From Welwitschia mirabilis (taxonomy: Eukaryota; Gnetophyta; Gnetopsida; Welwitschiales), in NCBI GenBank assembly GCA_051453625.1, contig JBOZIK010000001.1, positions 178,560,252-178,624,251 on the forward strand: DNA of 64,000 nt. The letters run 5' to 3'. The position numbers and the translations under genes were made by a program. The notes beneath the pieces were generated by a model that did not search any database, was not told where the DNA came from, and saw only the letters and a program-made list of their open reading frames with translations. Numbering within the stretch: the stretch's first letter is position 1; each line of letters opens with the position of its first letter. Positions 23,174-34,260 of the stretch are shown piece by piece.

Positions 23174-24401
23174 TGTTATGAGGCAAAGTTGGTTGTATTT
23201 AAAACAGTTTATGGAGTGTGCTTCATGCTTATGGATGTTTTTAAAAGGATGATCAATTCATGATCCTATTGGTAGATCCATTATGGCCAATTGATAAAAT
23301 CATGACAAAGTTTGATGTCATGGTAATATCTTAAGTAAATACCATTACATTGATTAATGAAAGTTGATACAATCATTTGAGATGCCTTATAGATGTTCTT
23401 AATGTATTAGATTTAATTATCTCAATTTATAATTAATCTATTATTAATTGAGTATCAAGAAATTTATTTTAGAGCTTTGTCTATCTACTAATTATTTAGA
23501 TGAAGGCATAAGACAAAGATCATTTAACCAGATTCAAAGAGGATGATGTGATAGAGCATTAATGAATAGTTACATGCCTCATCCTATTGTTTTTATTAGA
23601 TGAAGCATGGTTGGATAATTATTTGTAACCAATTAAAAATTACTCAATCCATTAGTAAATCTTTATTATAAATGCATCTCTTTGGGTTCCATCATTGAGT
23701 AACCCTAATAATTAATAAACCCATTATCATATATTTATTGTAACCACATCTTTTGAATGGCATTATTTGGTGATTAGAACTTTTAATCCAAAACTATAAA
23801 TATCCTCCTAAGAATCCCATTTGAAAATCACTTTACATGAATTTGGCTTATGACATTAGATCGTTTTGGATAAGGAATTCATCCACTTGTAAAAGAAGTT
23901 CTTCTTAATGTTGTATTGTGTTTCCTTCATTGAGGGATTTCTGTTTGTGAGTGGATAAATTTGGAGTACTATTGGTAATAAAATAAAGTGTGCTTTTATC
24001 ATACTTTTCTTTACTATTTTTATTATACTTTATGTTAATGTCAATTTAATGGTATTATAGATTGAATCTAATTTTGATATAGAGTATAAGATCCAAATGA
24101 GTAATACCAAGTTATTAATTTACTTAATTGATTACATTTAGATTATTCCATTCCCCTTCCATTGAATGTTCATTTCCATTACATTACTTTCATATCATCT
24201 CATCAATTGCATTATTGTTTTATTTTATTATTAATAAAACTTAAAAAACATAACAATTCTCCTTCTCTCTTTCTTCAAAACCAGGTCTTCCAACTCATTT
24301 TCTTCTAAGTTTACAAACTTGAGTTTACTTAACCTATACTAGGTGTGTTTCTTACTCTATGCCTAAGAGCGTTATAAAAATTGCAATTGAAATTCTCAAA
24401 A
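23174..24401 (+). mobile_element. Element E: 5' LTR
   Basis: Aligns over its length with the 3' LTR at 36,456-37,758. Shared landmarks include the start (TGTTATGAGG), GATCCATTATGGCCAATTGA, the TATAAATA box, 'GTATTGTGTTTCCTTCATTG', and the end phrase TTTTCTTCTAAGTTTACAA. The two LTRs are clearly diverged by many substitutions and indels, so the insertion is old. The 3' end of this copy is blurred (CAAAA at 24,397 where CAACA is expected). Confidence 0.8.
23795..23802 (+). promoter_or_regulatory. TATA box of element E 5' LTR
   Basis: TATAAATA inside 'CCAAAACTATAAATATCCTC'. The LTR of element F has the same AAAACTATAAATA context at 60,984-60,991, so this box is conserved between copies and probably marks the LTR promoter. 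Confidence 0.65.
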
Positions 24402-24960
24402 AAAATTGCAAAAATGAATCCTTTGATTTCTTTTTGATATTTTTTCTCAGAGGGAAATCTCTGGGGATTTTGGGTTTTAAGATTGAACTTGTAAATTATT
24501 TAACATATATCAAATAAGAAATTTTAACATTATTTCCAAGTAAGAAAGTGTGTTCTCAAGAAGTTCATATTCTACATCAAAAGTAAGATGATATTATTCT
24601 TTGAATGTGTTACTTTATTTTTTTGTTTTACATTAACCATAAGTTTTAACTTTTTAATATTTGATTGATTACTCTTTCTTGATTGTAATAGAACTTTTTT
24701 AATCTTCTTTTTTTTGTAATATTTATTTTATTAATTAGATTTAGTATATTAGTCTACCCTTTGCACCTTAGTGTGATCTCGAAAATTTCTATCTAAATAC
24801 ACTTCTATCTCATGATTTTAGTATTACTAATTATTAGTTAGTATGATTGATCTCTGTCTTGACTTTTGTAATATAGGTGATTATTCTACTTACTATTTAA
24901 ATAAATTCTTCTTATTCTCCTTTTCCCACTTGATTTTATGGATTTAAATAATATGTAAAA
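24402..24960 (+). other. Element E: leader region
   Basis: A T-rich stretch between the 5' LTR and the coding-derived block. A primer binding site cannot be recognised here, unlike in element F. No domain is visible. Confidence 0.4.
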
Positions 24961-26313
24961 TCTTTGCTAAAAAAGGAAAACTTGTCATTGAAAAATATTG
25001 TTGGAACTAGGAATTAGGCCACTTCCTCTTTTTAACCTTGATTTAGAATGATGATGAGTTAAAATGATACAGAGATTCTGCCCATTTAGAAAAGAATTTT
25101 GTAATTGATTTGGCAAATCCCAAACTTCTTCCATAGAGGAACATGAGGAAGAACTAGATTCCCTATACAAATATTTTCATTAATGTGAAAATCAATTAAT
25201 AAACTCAACAAAATTTAGAGATGTTAATAGGAGTTATCACATAAATATATAGGGGAAAAAACATTCTTGAGCCTATACCACTTTGTTTACTACTTTTCAC
25301 CTTGAATATGACACAAAGAACATTAAACTTGCTACACAAAATAGTACTATCTCTTATTTTAATAATGATGATAAAATGATAAAAGTAGATGATCAATGTA
25401 TAATATTTCACTCTCTAGAAGATAGCCAATTTGAGCACAACAATGTTTTAACTCACTAACTAAAAAGAAATGACAAGAATAATGGTTCATTAAATGATGA
25501 TATAGAGATATTAGATTGTTAGTTTAATATCCACTTAGTTTTGAAATATCAATGTGATAAGGAAATATCAATTCTAGAAAAATCTAAAAACTTCCTAAGA
25601 CATGATGAACATAATAATTACATTTATTTTTATGATCTTTTTAATGAATTTAACAAATTAGAGAATGATGATATTCAATAAAATGATGATGAAAATAATG
25701 AGAGAAATGAGAATAAGGTAGAATCCATAGACATTTAACAAAATTAAATAAATGATAAAATTATTACCTTTAGTGAAATAACCAAACTTAAAGAGTCTAA
25801 ACATATCAAGATTGTTTGTCCATTTCTTCCACTTGTATTTGTATGTAACACTCAATATAACATCCTTTCTTCTACTCTTAATTTCATGTTACCTTATGCT
25901 TTTAATAATGTTTAAAGTTTTGAAAAACAAGATTAGGAATTTCTTGAAATATTGAATTAACAAAAAACTTACCTTGTTGAAGAAAATCCATGTCTTAAAT
26001 TGAATCTTAAGGAAGTTATTAGTCATACTAAACACATCTTAATCAATTATCCTAAAAGGATTTCTAGTATTTCTTTGATCCATCCTTTCTTTTTGAGTAC
26101 CACCATTGATTTCCACTTTACTAGATGTCAGTTGTAATATCAATCATTAAATAAAAATGATTCTTTACATTAGTTTGAAATATATTATTTAACATTAAAA
26201 TATATCAATTATTTATCTCTTATTTAGCTATTAAATTTTATGGGATTAAAGTGCTATTAAGATACCTCATCATTATGAACTAATTCTCTTAAAAAATGCT
26301 GATATATCTTTCA
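24961..26313 (+). pseudogene. Element E: unidentified coding-derived block, shared with element F
   Basis: Collinear with 62,100-63,420 of element F at DNA and translated levels. Legible pieces are EYDTKNIKLATQNSTISYF and VDDQCIIFHSLEDSQFEHNN (about 25,310-25,440), an acidic Asn/Glu-rich stretch (NDDENNERNENKVESID, about 25,680), CPFLPLVFVCNTQYNILSST, ENPCLKLNLKEVISHTK then HILINYPKRISSISLIHPFF (about 25,980-26,100), and a YQLFISYLAIKF end. I do not recognise the product. It takes the place of gag in this element family, just after the leader. Stops and frameshifts break it. It is cut off by the LINE at its 3' end. Confidence 0.5.
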
Positions 26314-26324
26314 TGTTATGTAAA

Positions 26325-26336
26325 TTTTTTTTTTTT
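26325..26336 (-). other. LINE poly-A tail
   Basis: Twelve T on the + strand followed by GAATAAAG, so the LINE ends in ...TTATTC then A12 on its own strand. This matches the usual plant L1 3' end. It marks the insertion edge into the coding-derived block of element E. Confidence 0.6.
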
Positions 26337-28800
26337 GAATAAAGTTTTGACTTACATTATTAGAGGAAGATAAAATACAAACTCTTATAAAAAACCAATG
26401 AAAAATAGGTAAAGCAATTACAGATTGAGGAGGACACATTCTACATAGAGGATAAAATCAAAACGTGCAAGTGGACAATGCCTTAGACTAAAAACTACTA
26501 GCAAGATAAAGGGTACCCTTATCACTTTACAAGTAGGTAGCATTTCTACCAATAAAAGATGAATGGTTGAAAACTTCCATAACTTTAAAATTCTAATAGA
26601 ATCATAAAAATAAGAAAGAGAAAAAAGAAAAAAGAAAAGAAGGAGAAATTAGTCTCCTAACTACTACTGAATAATCAAACAAATGGTTGAAGTTTCCTAT
26701 GAAAGAAATCTACAAAACTAACAAGATATCTCCAAGCTTATTAGTATAATATTTCATTTTTTTTTATGTATCTTATCTTTGGGCATGAAGTAATAGACCA
26801 CTATAGTCCTTTTATTTGCTAGAACATCTTTGCATTATTTATGTTGATAGTTTTTACCAAGGCCTCTTAGGCCATATGTATATTCTTGTCCACATGCTAA
26901 ATCAAGATAAATTTTTTCTAAGCCTTAAAAATTTAATCACATAAAGCTTTAAGCTTAATATTTAATACTATGTAACTATCCTTCATCTTCTTGATTAACT
27001 CTACTTTATCATACTTCACTTCTTCTTTTGATTCTAATGAGATTTTCCTATTACTTATTTCTAGAGTGGCTTCTGTTTGAACTTTGCTACCTAACAAGTC
27101 TTTAAACTCTAAATATTTTCCTTTTCTTTCATTACTCTTCTTATTTTCCTCATCATTGAATATAATAGCTTCTGGTTATTACTGGGCCTTATGATGATTC
27201 AATTATTAGGCCATTTAATATGCTTGATTCTATGTCTACTAAGCTGAATCTTAAGTGGGATGTTCTTGAACCTCATTATTCCCATGCATCATGTTATCTT
27301 AGGCTAGGGAAATATATCCCTACTTCTCTTGCTAGTTATTCTATTTTACTAGTATTACTTCTTTTTCCTTTTAGCTACGCTAACTTAACATCCTTTGGGG
27401 CAAAATGAGTTCTTAACATACTATTCCTCTTACTTTTATATCTTGAGGGGCCTAACCCTCCTAAGTGGAAACCCCTATTTCACTCCCTTTTCCCATAAGT
27501 TTCTATTGAGTACTTGATACTCTTACTCTAGTATTATTCCCATGCAAAATCTTTACAAGCTTCTTAATTAAACATGAACAACTATTACTTAGATTTCTCT
27601 TATAATTATTAATGAAAAAGATGGAGAGGTTTAGGCTCCTTCTTTTCTTTAGGGCTAATAAAAAACTAAAATAGAGCTCTTTTAATTTTGAATGATTTTC
27701 ATTCTATATTAGATGTATGTTCACAACTTTTGTCATGATATTCTATAACAACTAGAGTTATATCTTTTTTATAAAGCCCTTAGATCTTATAAGTGCCTTT
27801 CCTTTAAAAAATCTATCTGCATGAGTTACACCTATAAATGATAATAAAATCAGATCCCCTTCCTCTCTTAATCTTGTAGCTTAAGCTATCACCTAAGTGG
27901 ACACCACAAGCCTATGTCTTCCTACAATAATTTTACCATTTCTTACCACTTGATCTATTTTAAAATTTAGGTTTTCTTTTAGCTCAAGTAATGGTTCTCA
28001 TCCTATCTCTTGTATTTTCACTAAAGATCTCATTTTCTCTAAATTTTTTCTCATTCACCAGTTTAAATTGGGGGGTGTTTCCCCATTTTATTTAGAAAAT
28101 TTAAGTTCAAAATATTTTCTTATTTTCTCACAAATCTACTTTATGTTCTATTAAACATTTAAAAACATTTTTCTATTTTATGCTATCCATGAGAAATAGA
28201 GTATAGCATCATAGAACTTACTAGACATATTCAAGACCTTCTCCCAAATGGCCACTAAAACTTGTTCCCATTACACAACTATCATAATTGGGTAAATTAG
28301 AATAGATATTTAGTGATTTCTTGCTTGATATAATATTTTCATTTCATTTGAACCTTATAGCCACTTCACTTTAGGGTTACCATGCTCATAACTTTTCCCT
28401 TTACAATCAAGCATTTATGCACCCTGTACTTTACCTATTGCACCTTTTTAGCATGTGTTTTATAGTAATTTTTTTACTTCATAATTCTTAATTAAGATTT
28501 TTCTTTCACTAATTACTCTTCCATTCAAGGTATTTATGTCATCTACTTCTTATAATATGAAACTAGTTTTTTTCCTATCATCTTTTCTAATTGATTTATT
28601 CCCCTATCAATGACTTTGATCTTTAAATAGGGGTAAGTTTTCCTTCTTCTGTAATATTTCTCTTTTAGTTTTACTCTTTGCTTTAGCCAAACCTTACCTA
28701 GATTTATTTCTTAGATCTTGTTTGGGCAGTATTCTCCTAGCCCTTTAAAGCACCAAAATGGAATGTCTTTACTTCCTATTTTTGATATAGTTATATCTTC
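26337..28800 (-). pseudogene. LINE: C-terminal part of ORF2 and 3' untranslated region
   Basis: On the - strand an open stretch reads EEGDLILLSFIGVTHADRFF then KGKALIRSKGFIKKI at about 27,750-27,880, preceded by LELKENLNFKIDQVVRNGKI. I cannot match it to a named domain. The position is downstream of RT, where plant L1 elements carry a zinc-knuckle or RNase H-like tail. The last 850 bases toward the poly-A have no coding signal. Confidence 0.45.
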
Positions 28801-28879
28801 TAACTGATTCCTTCCTGTACATGAGAATTGTCTAAAGGCAAAATCCTGTTATTTGTTTTTTTTACTTCTTCTATTTATG

Positions 28880-30150
28880 CCTCAAAATTATTTTTGATAA
28901 GAAAAATTCCCCCACCTCTAGGTTTTTTTACAATGTTTACTTTAGTTAGAAATATACTATTTTTTACATCCTGTATTTTTCACCTTCCTGATCCTACTGG
29001 TTTTGGTATGTCTTCTTATGTAATCACATGGGTTTTCTCTTCTTCTCTTCCTCCTTTTCATATGAAGTTATGAATTAACTTGTTAATAATTTCTTGAATT
29101 TTCTTCACTAAAAATCCTATTAAAATATTATATCTTGCAATAGTTATTATTATAGTATTTCTTAGAATAATCTTTACTCTACTTGATAAGAACACGAGAC
29201 TTGAACTATCACATTTCTTATCTATGTTTAAGATTAATTCCTCTTAAGATATTAATCTATTCCATTTTAAGAATGATACTCTTAAGTAAATGTCTCTTTT
29301 AGATCCATATTTTATCTCTAAGGTTTTTACAATTACCCTCTAGATGCTTGTTAAAGTATTCATGAAGTACACTTTTCTCTTCTACTAACTGATTATTAGT
29401 TTGTACTCTTTCATAAACTCCTCTAATTTTTTATTTATATCTTTGATTTGTTGAATGTTTACCTCTAAGAAAATAATTGAATCATCTACAAAGTACTTAT
29501 AAATTATCTAAACCTTATACATAGTCAAGCCTTTCCCCTTCTTTCTCTTTCTATAATCCTATAAGATTTCAAATGCATTGATAAAAAATTATGATGATAG
29601 GAGTTCCTCCTATCATAGAACTCTTTCTATTTTAAAAAAATCCATAAATGTTTTATCTTACTTTGATACTAACTATGCTATTTTTTATGGCTACAGGATT
29701 AGTTTGATAAGATATAAGGAAAACTACTTCATATCTAAAACATATTCTAGGAAACCTTAAGGGACACTATCATAGGATTTTTTTCATAGCTAATTTTAAT
29801 GCACATGCCCTTATTGTTTCCTCTTAATAGAATGAAGTATTTCATGATTGAATATTACCTATTTTAATAATACTTCTACTTTTTAAAAATCCTACTTATT
29901 TTGGTCTTATACACTTTAAAAGTAGGATTTGATTCTATTCATCAACTACCTTAAGAGCTTGTATAGAACATACACACCCCAATGGGTATAAAATCCTAAA
30001 CATCTACTTCTTCTTGTTTCTTTGAAATTCTAATAACATGAGTATTATTTTAGGTATGAAGTACTAATATTACCTTCATGACTTTATCAAGGCATTTTCT
30101 ACTAACATTTTTAACATTCCTTAGAATTTATAGAAAAATTTCACCATCCA
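28880..30150 (-). pseudogene. LINE: reverse transcriptase domain remnant
   Basis: Motifs in order on the - strand: VGFLKSRSII (about 29,880-29,912, family 'QVGFVKGRSI'), ACALKLAMKK (family 'LKLDLEKAYD', catalytic Asp lost), then the catalytic box FVDDSIIFLE with FVDD at 29,481-29,492. Downstream come LGVSFLKWNRLISWEE-like codons (family 'YLGVP...W'), IDKKCDSSSLVFLSSRVKII, and HNFI.KGGREEKTHVIT.EDIPKP (family 'FLWGG...HLVNWDTVC.PK.GGLG'). It would nick and prime reverse transcription at the target. Stops are present but the domain is well covered. Confidence 0.9.
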
Positions 30151-30539
30151 ACTATTTGAAATTGAGCTTTTATGTAGCTTTATTTTTCAAAGTACCTTCC
30201 AAACCTTATTTCTTTTTAACTTTCATAAAGGATCTTTCTATGCAAAAACTAACATTTCAAGTAAGTATATTAGATTAAATTTACATTGGAAAAGATATTA
30301 AATTAGTTATTTTATCATAAAATGATGTCTCCTATTCCTGTCATCATGTTTCATGAAATTATAAACTCTCTCATAACATTTTTACATTTATTACTACTTT
30401 CTAAAAGATAGCATGTAAATTGAGAGAATTATAATAGAAAATATTAGCACTATTACCTAGGTTACTATTAGTCTTTTAGAGAAAAATCTCTTCATCTTAT
30501 GTTATTATATATTTATGGAAAGGACATTACATTCCACTT
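30151..30539 (-). pseudogene. LINE: region N-terminal to RT fingers
   Basis: Reads KNKVWKVL-like codons and SNSWMVKFF on the - strand, in the position of the 'FWK.....D....F..F' segment that precedes 'FRPISL' in plant L1 elements. Weak but collinear with the RT below it. Confidence 0.5.
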
Positions 30540-31250
30540 ATGAAGTCCATTTGATGATGAATTAGATTCAACCTTTAACTTCAATGACACATGAACGAAG
30601 TATAAAATGACATGTCATAGTGACATGCAATAGTAATGAGGATAATTACATGCAAGAAACATGGGATGACATCCAATGAAAGCTCCATCATCATTTAAAG
30701 GAGATTTCATCATCTATTTTTTATAAGAACGTAAGGAATCCTCCATTAAGGCTACATGCCAAACTTTGTAACCTCATCCTAATATAATCATCTAAAAGTA
30801 TAAACCCCCCTTTTGTAATCACCACCATCCACATCATGATAAAGCTCTTCAAGCCTTCCCTTATCTATCTTAATCCCTCATTATAAGAGATATTTGATTA
30901 TCAAAACATGGTTGGGAATACTTAGAGTGTTAGGATGCCATGGCTTTCTAAGGACCTCCCTCGGGAGAGAACTTATTCTAAGGCTAGTTTGAAAAATCTA
31001 TTTAGCTTCATCTTTCTCCTTTGATGTAATGTATTTTTTCGGTTTTTAATATAAGAATAAGTTATCCATTCCTTTATTACTAGTAAACATTAACATGGTA
31101 CTAGTAATCTTTAAGTGAGACTATTTCTTATTTGAATATTAAGTAGTTATTCATTCTTTAATTTCTAGTACATGTTAACATAGTACTTTTAATCCTTAGA
31201 TGAGACTACGTTGAGCTTTATTTCAAGAATATTACAAAATATCATTAGAA
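30540..31250 (+). mobile_element. Possible solo LTR inside the LINE
   Basis: The distance between the LINE endonuclease and RT is about 700-900 bases longer than usual, and this stretch fits the surplus. It has no coding signal, has a slightly higher GC content, and carries 'CATTATAAGAGATATTTG' (TATA-like, about 30,880) and the GC-rich palindrome CTCCCTCGGGAG (about 30,957-30,968). A 'AGTTATYCATTCYTTWAT' phrase is repeated (about 31,051 and 31,144). Termini and target duplication could not be defined. Confidence 0.35.
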
Positions 31251-31985
31251 TAAAGGAGTGCTATTGGAAAAGCCAAACTAGACCTTTAGAGCATGTTTGT
31301 TTTCCTATGTCATCATCTGAAGTTAATCATAATTATTAACAATTAATTTATATTTTAATTTGATTCTCATTACAAGAGTATAATTATTGTACTACTTTTA
31401 TTAATATTACTACAACTATTCCTATGGAAGAATAATATTGGGTACTTACTAGTTTATTTAACATTCACAGTTTACTAAAATGAATAACAACATTTCCTAG
31501 CAAATAGGAGGTCCTTTCCTTACTGGGATTCAGGCCAAAAAGTTGATATTTCATTATCCTATTTTATCATTCATAAATTTTAGAGAATTATAATTAAAGA
31601 TTTTTAGATCTCATTTTAGTTATATACTTGACTATTTCTAACTTTCCAAATTATCGTGTTAATCTACCTTCTTTGGTTGATTACTTTAAAGAAAATCTTT
31701 GTATGTTTGTTTTCATTTCTTTACCACTTGATGTATGACATTTTATTCTAGTAATACTCCTACTATATTTTACTCTTGTGTAGCTTCCATAATTTCTACC
31801 ACTCATTTTCTTATAGGTATAGTTCATTTTTATACCTCACTTAAATTTATCAAAGTTCTTGATTTAGCTCTTTCTTACTCTTAAATATTCTTTTCTAATA
31901 TTTTCTATTCCCCAATCTTTTCTTTAATTCTTTTACATCTTTTCAAATTTTTAACATTCTTCTAAATATTTTAAATGGGCCTAAG
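31251..31985 (-). pseudogene. LINE: endonuclease-RT connecting region
   Basis: The - strand carries charged, Lys/Glu-rich codons (LEECKFEKM-like, RKDWGIENIRKEYLRV) at about 31,840-31,980, like the helical linker between endonuclease and RT in plant L1 ORF2. It is heavily degraded toward 31,251. Confidence 0.45.
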
Positions 31986-32560
31986 GCTATTAATTTACTA
32001 ATTTATTTCTAAAAACTCCTTTACTTCTTTCACTTCTAACTAATAATTTTTGAAAGTGAAATGAAATTCCTTGGATTAACTTCATTTAGTAATAGCAATT
32101 TGGATCTATGACTTAAGAACCCTCTTCCACTTCATTTTAAACTTTAATAATTATCTTCTAATAGGTCCATTAAAACTTTGCTTTATCTATTCTTAATTGA
32201 ATATTATCATTACTTTTTCTTCTATTAGATCAAGTGAAATGGGCCTTGTATATATGAAGGTCTATTAGATCAAGAGAACTTATCAAGTCATCTAGTTTTA
32301 ATACTAATGAATTTAACCATCTCTTACTTTCTTTATTTTCAAATTTACACAAGGTTTTATTAAAGTCTTTATGATTATACCTTTCTGGTTCTCTAATTTT
32401 CCTTAGATTCATCCACACATTCTATATTATTTTATCATATTTTAGGGGCTATAATTTTTAATCTACCACTAAGTGATTTAGTATAACCTATCTATCTTTA
32501 TCCTTTTGTGGTCCATACCATAGTTGGGGACCTACTCTATATTTTATCTTTTATGAAATT
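31986..32560 (-). pseudogene. LINE: endonuclease (APE-type) remnant
   Basis: The - strand reads KDFNKTLCKFENKESKRWLN, then LVLKLDDLISSLDLIDLHI, then YKAHFTSNRRKSNDNI after the stop in place of Trp. Plant L1 endonucleases read 'GDFN.......EK.G.......M..F..FI...L.DP.L....FTWSN'. The GDFN motif is KDFN here, the FTW motif reads FT-stop, and SNRR follows. A 62-codon clean segment spans 32,230-32,418. This enzyme nicks target DNA for insertion. Confidence 0.8.
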
Positions 32561-33954
32561 TATTAAAGAACTCTTCTTTTTTTAATTTAGTTTTCTAAAT
32601 ACTTCCTGTTCCTTTAGTTTTATTCTTAATAAGCTCTTATAAGGCTTTATTTTTTATAGATGTTATCATACCCCTTATATTCTAATTTAAAATATTCATC
32701 TAATTTTTCTTTTTTAGAGGTTTGATTAACATTTCTAAAAGGGTCTTATAGGACTTATTTTTTATGTTTTTCAAATCCTTCTTTTTTGACTTTTCTAATA
32801 TGAATGGACTTCCTACTTTCTTTATTTAAAGTTGTTCTTCTTCTTAACTTTTGTAATTCGATTCTAAGTTTGAATCATTTGTATAACTATTTTATAATGT
32901 TAAAAATATGTATAGGATTGATTTGTTATTTATTTAGTTCAAATTTTGATTTTATTTTTCTTTTTGGGAAAATCTTCTTTTACTCTCTTTACTTCCACTC
33001 TTTTGAGAGAATTTGATTCTGGTTTAGATTCTCATTTTGAGGGGTTAAATGCTTTCATCTCATTTCATTTATCTTTAGATGATTGGCCTCATTCATTCTT
33101 ACACTTGGTTTGATAAAAGTATCTATCTTCCTCTATTTAGAAATATTTTTAAAATCCTTCTTATCCTTTCTAATCCTACATACTTTGTTACTATGCCCAA
33201 ATGTTTTACAACTTATGCATTAGACTATTTTACATTTTTGTATGGCCTTTCCTTTACATTTTTTATGGATAATATCCTTTAATGCTAGATAGAATCTCTC
33301 TAAATATCTAACTACCTCATAGTATGAGCATAGGATGGCTATATTTTTAGATTCTACCTCCACTTCATTAGTATTAAGGCTATGTCTTATACTAAATTTT
33401 CTTAACTTTTTAATTGTCTTATTTCTATCTAAGAATAAAATCTAATAAGGACCATTTTACTCCCACTTATTATCACTGGGTCTAACTTTATAATCTCTCT
33501 AAATTAATCTGCTAGTTTTTTTTAATGAAATTTTGATTTCATAGAATGAGATTTATTCCTCTTAGTTTTATCCAAATTGATATTTTATAATATATCTTAT
33601 TAAAGTTTCTCCTAGTCTTCAATGGATAAGATCAAGACCCCTTGCTCTACTAGAGCTATCACCTGAATTTATTTTATCCCCTTTCATTTCAAGGTTATCA
33701 TTTTCTAATCACTTCCATAGTAGGTCTTGTTCTTGAAGATACAAATATGTGTATGAAATTTAACTTAAATGACTTTTATCTTCCATGTGATGCTCCAAAT
33801 TTATCCTAATTTTAATAAATAATTTAAAAAAAAATTAGCACTAGAAGGGCCATCAAAAAACTTAAATTATTAGGGGCTTACTCTATGCATCCTAGCCTTT
33901 CTTTATCAAAAATCCCTTATCCTTTTCTCTTTATCCTACTCTTAGCCATACCTT
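32561..33954 (-). other. LINE: 5' part / ORF1 zone
   Basis: No endonuclease N-terminus and no zinc knuckle can be read with confidence. Open frames on the + strand (32,804-33,016 and 33,079-33,282) are Phe/Leu/Ser-rich antisense shadows of Lys/Glu-rich - strand sequence, as expected opposite LINE ORF1. Limits are set by the endonuclease on one side and the candidate target duplication on the other. Confidence 0.45.
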
Positions 33955-34086
33955 TGTTATGTATCTCTTTGCTACTTAGCAAGAAATTATTACCTAACTC
34001 CTAGCCATGCTAGTCTTACTAGCCTTCTTACTTTCTTGGGCTTCCATCTCTTGCCCTAAAACCACCTCATCACTATCACATATACA

Positions 34087-34260
34087 TACACTACAAAAAA
34101 TCTCTTAAAATCCTCCTTCTATCAATTAGTTTCTAAATGGTTTAATTCTTATTTTATTAAAAAACTATATCCTAATGGCTCAACTAAGAAATCTAAATTA
34201 ACTTTAGTTTAAAAACAAAAGGTTAAGGTATAATGGTTGAAAGTAAATCAATCACTTAAT
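34087..34260 (+). pseudogene. Element E: integrase C-terminal end
   Basis: Reads LVSKWFNSYFIKKLYPNGST, then KKSKLTLV and KVQWLKVNQSL-like codons. The family pattern is 'KLKSRWSGPFVV..VYPNGAVEL...G..FKVNGHRLK'. The same block at 1,975-2,100 in the left-hand element is LTSKWLCYYLIDKVHYNGSI. It is all that remains of pol in element E. Confidence 0.7.

Larger units (their letters stand above)
26325..33954 (-). mobile_element. LINE (L1-like) inserted in element E
   Basis: A - strand non-LTR retrotransposon. Reading from high to low coordinates it has an ORF1/5' zone that is not legible, an endonuclease (31,990-32,560), a reverse transcriptase (28,880-30,150), a C-terminal zone (27,200-28,800), and a 3' end with a 12-base poly-A (poly-T on +, 26,325-26,336). 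The 9-mer TGTTATGTA is found at 26,314-26,322 beside the poly-A and again at 33,955-33,963, a possible target-site duplication. The unit would be 7.6 kb, in the normal range for a plant L1 with an extra insertion. Confidence 0.7.

Noticed and set aside
27220-29073. Long, fairly open + strand reading with several Leu/Ser/Phe-rich frames, considered as a membrane protein gene
   Set aside because: The - strand carries clear LINE reverse-transcriptase motifs; the + frames are antisense shadows of Lys/Glu-rich coding sequence.
32804-33282. Two hydrophobic + strand frames, considered as small membrane proteins
   Set aside because: They lie opposite the LINE 5' part and are Phe/Leu-rich by composition; no start context or homologue pattern.
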